DNA of 64,000 nt, taken from the NCBI RefSeq assembly GCF_964340395.1, contig NC_135557.1, positions 21,293,225-21,357,224 of the forward strand, read 5' to 3'. The DNA is from Glandiceps talaboti. Taxonomy: Eukaryota; Hemichordata; Enteropneusta; Spengelidae. The translations under genes and the position numbers were made by a program. The notes beneath the pieces were generated by a model, which had not been told where the DNA came from, ran no database searches, and worked only from the letters and a program-made list of their open reading frames with translations. Below are positions 57,294 through 64,000 of this stretch, in pieces (the stretch's first letter is position 1; each line of letters opens with the position of its first letter).

Positions 57294-60200
57294 ACAATCA
57301 ATTAAGTCTTCTTAGGCCTTATCTTAATTGATATTTACAAGGATGTCAATTTTCTTATTTTCCCGAATTTAAAAATTTCAATCCACATTTGATAAAATAT
57401 ATTTTCACCAACTATAGTCTATCTGTCAATATTCAGTTTTTACGAAAAGTACATACAGTAGTATCTTAGAAATAATTATAAATATTTGACCAGTTTTACA
57501 GAAAAAGACTTGTCTTTGAGGATTCTTGTTGAGTTATTAGTTTGTTTCTGTCTACATATTGTACTTGTTATTTCGTTTTTCCGTTGAGAATTGTGATGCT
57601 TTGATAAATGTTGTCAGCAGACACAGTAGACTACATCAAATATATATACATCTATATATATAAGACAGTATCAAGCAAGATACACAGGAGCCGTTACACA
57701 GTGTTTATATTCTTTCTATATATTATAGTTTTATGACACAGTCACTAACAATGTACAGGTACATTATTGGAATTCAAAAAATTGATGGAAAATATCATCT
57801 TTTTAAAAATCTATAACTTAATTTAAACTAAATATGTCAATGCCAAAACTGTTAAAGCAATATTCTAATAAAAATACAATTTTTTAAATATGAAACATGG
57901 GGTGAATAAAGAAATTTAAAGGGACTCTAAGAAACTCTGTTTTATGCACTAATTTTCGCAGATAAAAAATGCACACACGCAGAGAGTGAAATAAATGCCA
58001 TAAATTTTGTTATTGCTAACTTAAATCTAAACACTAACTTGTGGCCTCTTGTAATTGATCTATTACTTTCATGGGACTTCACAAGTTAATTAGTATGCGT
58101 AGAAAGTGTGAACTGTGGCATGCTGGGAACTCTGTAGGGAATCCAATCGGTGTTGGTATTTGACGTTTCATAAAACGTTCAACTTTGAACAAGGAAATGA
58201 AACGTGAGTAGGTCAAAGACAAATGAATATAAATGCATTTAGTAGAATGACCGACTGTCAATGACAGATGTCGTGACTTGGGAGAAAGCCGAGTTGTGCG
58301 TGTGTTGTGTGCTAAAAGGTGTTATCAGACAGTGACCTAGGGTTCAACCAAACACATCAATATCTACAAATGTAACAATACATGTATTTTATGAACTGTG
58401 TGCCCTCTTATGAAAGATGTATTTTCTGTATATTTTACTTGAATGTGAAAGTTGTGATTCCTCGCATATCACCACAAGGATAGGGATCACCAAATTTTGG
58501 CACCTTAAAATAAAATTGCTGTGCGTCAACAGCATGTCAAATGGCTTAGAGGCCAAACCAATCACACATGTAGAATTCTAAAACTTTAAATTTATCAATG
58601 TCAGGTACAGGAAAGAGAAAGAGAGAGAGACAGTAAGCTGTGTTTTTTATTGATTTAATTATATTAATTGGTTGATAAATGGCAGGGTGGTTATTTTAAC
58701 TGACTAGCATTTCACTGCATATTTTGATCACAGCAAGTGTCCATTCAGTGAACTCAGTGAATAAACTAATTATATACAGTGTACAGTTACAGCTTACAGG
58801 TGGTATAGAAGTCAAAACTATTAGGTTTACTGAGTTGATAATCAGCAAACTCACAGAACAAAGCAATGTTATATATTACTACAGGCAGTTACTTGGTTAC
58901 AGGTGGTTTTCAAGTTATAATGTATATTTCTCTTGGTTCATTTTATGGTTGAATTAGTGGAAAGCAATATCATTTCATCTTTCTATCTTTTCACCAAACT
59001 TTATCTTTTTTACAAAGGTTTTCATTTTTCTGTCTTTTTATATAATTCTTAATTCAACCCTAGATGTATGAAAAGACACTGTTTGTGTGAAATGTGTTTG
59101 TTTAGGTAAATTTAAGTTTACATTATTGAAAAGAAGAAACCCATGGTGTGCAAATAGTCGAAAATTCAAGTTGTTCTTGTAATTATACATGCATACCATA
59201 CAGATCTATAGGATTGAAACTTCCTGTAACCATAGACAATATGAAACTTAGACAGACAACTTTCTATCGCCTATGGAATTATTTTCAACTATGATTCAGA
59301 ATGCTCTACAGGCGGGTATCATATGTTTGTACTTGTCTCTCATGTCCTTGGACTTGGATACAATATCCAGCTGTGGTACGTGGGTTAATGGGAATGAAGT
59401 TCACTATGTTATATTTCATATACTTTTTTATTAGACACCATTGCCCTAAAACACTGTACCACTCACAAGTCAGCTGTATGTCATTAACATCTTCCATACA
59501 TGCTATAAAACACTGTGCTACAAGCCATTACAGGAATGTACCAGTCTAGCAGTGTTGCTGATTCCAACAACCAAAATATTTCGATTACAAAATTGGTTTA
59601 ACAAGTTTGAATATAAAATTGGTTAAGTTGGTGAAATAAAAATATCAAATTTGCCATAGCGGTGAAAATACTGTCATTGGTCCAAGTGCATACATTGTAC
59701 ATATATTCCATGTACAAATATTGTACATGTTAAAGTTCAAAGATCACTCTTTTGCATGGGTACAAGGTCATATTGTACATGTAGAAAGAAGCAATCACTC
59801 CCTGAAAGACAACATCAAATACAAACCACAATATACAAAGAAAATAAATGTAAATAATGAATTGAATAGTTTTCCCAGATCAGATTTTGATCCGTTTGAA
59901 ATGTTGTTCTGTGTCTGTGATATTTCATAGCTAGCACTGTCAAAACCTAATGAAATCCTTCTCAATACAGACTTGATAGGTAAGTATCATGGGTGTAATT
60001 TGTCATGAGTAAAATAACAGAAACACTACACCAGTCAAGTTCCTTTCTATCCTGATTTCTAAAACCTTGTCAAATTCTCTAAAAGTGGAGAACATTCAAC
60101 ACCGCTTTACAACAAATGACAGTTCTCATTCACTCGTTTCCATGGACACAATATACATGGCACCTTCGTCATATGTGAATTAAACGACAGACCTTTCTAA

Positions 60201-60578
60201 TTGAATTATAAGGGCAATCTGAAACCCTATAACAGCAGAATATACTTGAATATAAATTGTTTTTAAAATCTCAAAGAGCACATGAAGAACAGATGGTTTG
60301 CATCCAATCCTACTTGTCACACATACAAATTATACACAGCTATATCAACTCAACAATAATAGACAATTACTATACATAAATGTCTCAAATCCATTTTAAG
60401 TACTCCAATACAAATAGCTGGGTTATACAGTACAGACAGTTTCACCATGTGTTTGTAATTGTTGTTGTCATGGTAACTTATGTCTTGCTTCACAGAATGT
60501 GTGCGTATAGGGTATGAGAAGTTACAGGATGTATGTGTATGTGTCATTCATGTGATAATGTTCGGTAGACAGCTACAT
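57294..60578. other. long, mostly unique AT-rich stretch
   Basis: No gene is supported. A possible fragment of the 190-bp element lies at about 59595-59675 (CATAGCGGTGAAAATA, AAATTTG). GTTGTCATGGTAAC at 60465-60478 is a canonical X-box. Frames at 58724-59930 are short with no domain. Confidence 0.45.
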
Positions 60579-60658
60579 GTCTGTCTGTCTGTATGTATGT
60601 ATGTATGTATAGTGTGAATATGTACATGTATGTATGTATGTATGTATGTATGTATGTC
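60579..60658. repeat. (GTCT)n-(GTAT)n microsatellite
   Basis: CTGTCTGTCTGT passes into GTAT units, broken once by AGTGTGAATATGTAC. Confidence 0.97.
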
Positions 60659-61254
60659 AGTGACCTTTGCAACCACCACACTGTGTGCCAGTGATCTCAC
60701 CGACCACATAACGTCACTGTACCATGTACAAGTGACATGTACATGTATATGCAACCAACAACACAACACAACACAGCTGGCTGCCAGTCTTAATACAAGG
60801 TTCCTATAATAACAAGTTCATGTATTGGATTTCAAGTCACGTTTTATTACTCTCATAACACGAGTTCAAGGAAAATCTTTACAAAAAAATTCTCCGATTC
60901 AGCTACTATTTCGTTCTGATAATATTCATTTTCTAAGAAAACATCAATTTGGTGTTTCTGCATGGCTGGTTATTCATTCCATCATCAAAGTATTGCATAT
61001 ATACAAAACACACTCAAAACACATTTATTTCTTAGAAATATTTAAATAGGTGAGAAGATTGATTTTTGCTGATGCTATGCACTCTACAAATGTACTTACA
61101 TTTTGTAGATATGTACTGTCAGTGTGTTGCTAGGCAACGCTTTGTTTCTCTCCTGTATTTGCTGGAATGTTGACTTCATCTGGATAGATCTCCTTCTCAT
61201 CAATGCAGGCAATGATCCTAAACATACAATGCTATCCTTTCAACATTTTTAACC
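60659..61254. other. unique sequence with X-box
   Basis: GTTGCTAGGCAAC at 61126-61138 is an X-box with a one-base spacer. No gene. Confidence 0.45.
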
Positions 61255-62275
61255 ACATACCATACACCTTTCAATTGGATTTTATCTTAGTAAGCCGATG
61301 TGTTTACAACACTGCTTTCAGATTTCAGATTTCATAAATGCAAGCCCCATCATCAATATACCTGTATGTATGTATGTATGTATGTATGTATGTATGTATG
61401 TATGTATGTATGTATGTATGTTGCTACATGTATCACCTAACCAATTTGCAACATTGTTTTTTAATTGTATTTTATCTAACCAAGCACATAATCCTCAGTA
61501 CACATTCGATGTATTTATAAAATTTCGTTCAGATTTCATAAATGCAAGCTCCATCATCAGCACACACATATAAAATGTATATTTATAACATTGCTTTCAG
61601 ATACATGTATGTGTAGATCTCATAACTGCAAGCTCCGTCATTTGTACATTTGTATATCTGATGCTATCCATTCAAAAATTCACATAATTTTCAATTGAAT
61701 TTTATCTAAATTTGCAAACCACGTTATCAATACACATACATGTAGTATGTAAATTTCACAACAACATTGCCTTCTGAATAAGATTGCACAAATGCCAACG
61801 CAATCATCAATATACATGTATGTATGTATGTATGTTGATATCCCCTCACAATTCACAACATTGCTTTTTTAATTGGGAGCATTTTATCTTTACGAGTTCA
61901 ATCACCAATACACGTACATCAGATAATGTGTTTCATAACATTATGATTGCTTTCAGTGCATTGTCCCATCACCAGTCTACATGTGTATGTATGATGTGGG
62001 TGTTCCTTCACCAAATCAATTCATAATATCACTTTCAATTGGATTTTATCTCTGCAAGTTCAATACATGTATCCATCATCAGTATGGTATTACGCCTTCA
62101 ATTCACAATAACGTTGTTATTTCAACCAAATTTCATAAATACATCATGTGTAAGCTCCATCGGTACAAATGTGATGTGTTTCACAACAACTGCTATCAAT
62201 GTGGATTTCATCTTTGCATTAGATCCATCATCAGTACACACATAAATGCAGTATCAGTGCCATGTACTTATCAAT
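61255..62275. repeat. diverged ~190-bp array with nested (GTAT)n
   Basis: Units share TTTCAATTGGATTTTATCT (61272, 61466, 61693, 61876 and 62038), TTTCATAAATGCAAGCTCCA, TCATCAATACACA and AACATTGCTTTCAG. GTAT microsatellites at 61364-61421 and 61819-61835 sit at equivalent places after the CATCAATATAC block, so they seem to have grown from the same seed in different copies. Frames here are translated repeat. Confidence 0.85.
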
Positions 62276-63023
62276 TATAATGTCTGACAGTTTTTGCCAG
62301 ATTACAGCTGGATGACATGAATCTATACATGGAACGGGAATCCTGGATGGATTTCATTGAATGGGATTCCCAGATCATGGAATTCATTTTATCTCTAGTT
62401 TACATTCTCTAAGTTTTGAATTCACTGCTTTTCTCAGAATGAATCAATTGTACATTAATTTGAAAAAAATCACTTGGGGTCTATCTAACATTTTTAGTCA
62501 AATAAGTCAACTTACAATGTACACCCAACTGATAATTCATGATTTTACAGTCCATGATAAATTTTTCATATTCAGAGGGTTTTGAATGTTTTATAAGTTG
62601 AAATATTATACCTAAAAGGGGATGGATTTAAGCTAACATGATACTTCTCTGTTTTGTCATGACTCAATTTCAGAATTAGTTTCAGAAGGAAAAAGTATAA
62701 GCTGACATTTTGGAAACAAAACACTAAGGCAAACAAAATATACTTGTTTGTTTCCGATAACACGGCCTCAGAAAATAGAGTAGCTCGGTCAGGATTTTAT
62801 TTTATTTTATCTTTACCTTTTTAATTGGTTTTACTTTTGGAAATTATTATTTCAATCCAAAAACAAAGAAATGTCGTTCAGAATACCCCCTCTGTGATAT
62901 TTTGATGAAATATGTACAGACATCACTGCCCAATGGCGAAAGCAAATAGAAATACAAGGAGGTCAAGAAAACAAACTTGGAGAATATTTTTAACTTTTTG
63001 TTTTAAATGTTTTAAAAATATGT
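62276..63023. other. no identifiable feature
   Basis: Unique AT-rich sequence. Confidence 0.5.
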
Positions 63024-63075
63024 AGGGTCAACTTAAACGAGAGTCGGTTGGGTTATCAGAAACACACATTAATTT
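63024..63075 (-). mobile_element. possible terminal fragment of the 15.0/57.0-kb element
   Basis: AGGGTCAAC and GGTTGGGTTATCAGAAAC correspond to AGGGTTAAC and GGTTGGGTAACCGGAACC at the end of copy B. Only this end is present. Confidence 0.4.
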
Positions 63076-63660
63076 TGCCTAATTTAGAGAGAAAGAGTCT
63101 ACTACAGATAATATGTATCAACTTACTGAAAATAAAGCAATATTGCACAAAACAAAAACACTGCAACTACATGTATATTACCTCACTATTAGCCAATGTA
63201 TTGTTCTAAAAAGAATACCACTAACAATGAGAGGAAATATGTAATATTTAATTTTCAGTGATGAACATACATCAACCAATCAAAAATATTGGATAAAAAC
63301 AAATATACATGCATTGTATTATTTTTTTTAATTTTAAAATCAAATAAAAAATTTAGTGAAAAATTTCAGTTTTTTAAAGTTTTTCTTGACTAATGATAGG
63401 TGACAATCTTTTAGTATTTAAAAAAATATTGAAAGTAATATAATAATGGTAATATTTTTAAATGATCAAAAACGGTTGCTTTCAGAGAGTATTGAATTGG
63501 ATTACTATTAATGATAATTATATGTTAACAATTGTATAAATCAATAAATGCATGAGTCATAACTATTATGTAATTATTATTACATAATCTGAATATAATG
63601 AATAAACATGTCATGATATATAGTAATGATTTCCTATCTCATCAATTTATTGCTACTTTG
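63076..63660. other. no identifiable feature
   Basis: Very AT-rich unique sequence. Confidence 0.5.
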
Positions 63661-64000
63661 TTTCAAGTTGCAACATATGTGTAACATTTTTTTTATTTTT
63701 AGTATCACTTTGTATCAATTTATAGCTTTGTGTTGTGCAGTTAGTTGCAACATATTTGTAATATTTTGTATTTTTAGTATCACTTTGTATCAACTTTGTG
63801 TTGCATAGTGTGATTTAGTTGTAACATTTTTGTATTTTTGTATCACTTTATAACTTTGTTTTGAAGTGTGAATTAGTTGTTACATATTTTATTTGTAACA
63901 TGTTGTATTTTTAGTATTACTTTGTACCAACTTATAGCTTTGTGTTGCAGTATGACTTCTAGGAACAATTACACATTTGCAACATTTTGTATTTTTAGTA
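63661..64000. repeat. ~75-80-bp tandem array, truncated by the window edge
   Basis: Units share TTGTATTTTTAGTATCACTT, TGTATCAACTTATAGCTTTG, TGTTGCAGT and TTAGTTGCAACATATTTGTA. Blocks start near 63694, 63768, 63824 (shortened), 63908 and 63990, and the array continues beyond 64000. Confidence 0.9.

Overview
The window reads as eukaryotic, almost certainly animal, non-coding DNA: either intergenic sequence or one or more very large introns. It is AT-rich, looks CpG-poor, has no compact run of genes on either strand, and carries no rRNA, tRNA, CRISPR array or bacterial-type operon. Dense minisatellites and short microsatellites, many TACATGTA palindromes, MITE-like inverted-repeat elements and vertebrate/invertebrate-type regulatory words (RFX X-box, nuclear-receptor DR1, a CTCF-like core) suit a marine invertebrate genome. 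The species cannot be fixed from the sequence alone.

About a quarter to a third of the window by eye is tandem repeat. Well-kept arrays are a 14-bp unit with higher-order structure (1-747, running off the left edge), a 59-bp unit (5.6-6.8 kb), a 41/42-bp unit (31.2-31.6 kb), a 54/74-bp unit (34.9-36.2 kb), a 26-bp unit (42.6-43.2 kb), a 34-bp unit (43.8-44.5 kb), a ~122-bp unit (49.6-50.2 kb) and a ~75-bp unit that runs off the right edge (63.7-64 kb). Many older, diverged arrays with 30-240 bp periods fill much of the rest. Microsatellites are (ATAC)n, (GA)n, (AAAC)n and long poly-G.

Dispersed elements: a ~350-bp family at 15.0 kb (+) and 57.0 kb (-); a ~190-bp family at 41.8, 53.0 and 55.1 kb; a MITE pair sharing the terminus CAATCTGATTAAAATC at 41.1 and 45.5 kb; two further foldback elements at 27.1-27.4 and 46.1-46.3 kb; and pieces that link dispersed copies to tandem arrays.

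Protein coding: nearly every open frame over 60 codons is repeat translation or chance. The only stretch with coding-like composition is a 72-codon frame on the minus strand at 54655-54873, possibly an internal exon with a weak PAN/apple-like Cys pattern; this is tentative. The compact unique sequences most likely to have a function are regulatory candidates: a nuclear-receptor half-site cluster plus X-box at 5.13-5.26 kb, a CTCF-like site at 8.83 kb, a perfect 19-bp palindrome with TAATTA cores at 55.36-55.40 kb, and a CRE/AP-1/CCAAT cluster at 55.68-55.71 kb. I found no clear novel gene system. The main interest is repeat biology (arrays that seem to derive from dispersed elements, hairpin-containing monomers) and these regulatory candidates.
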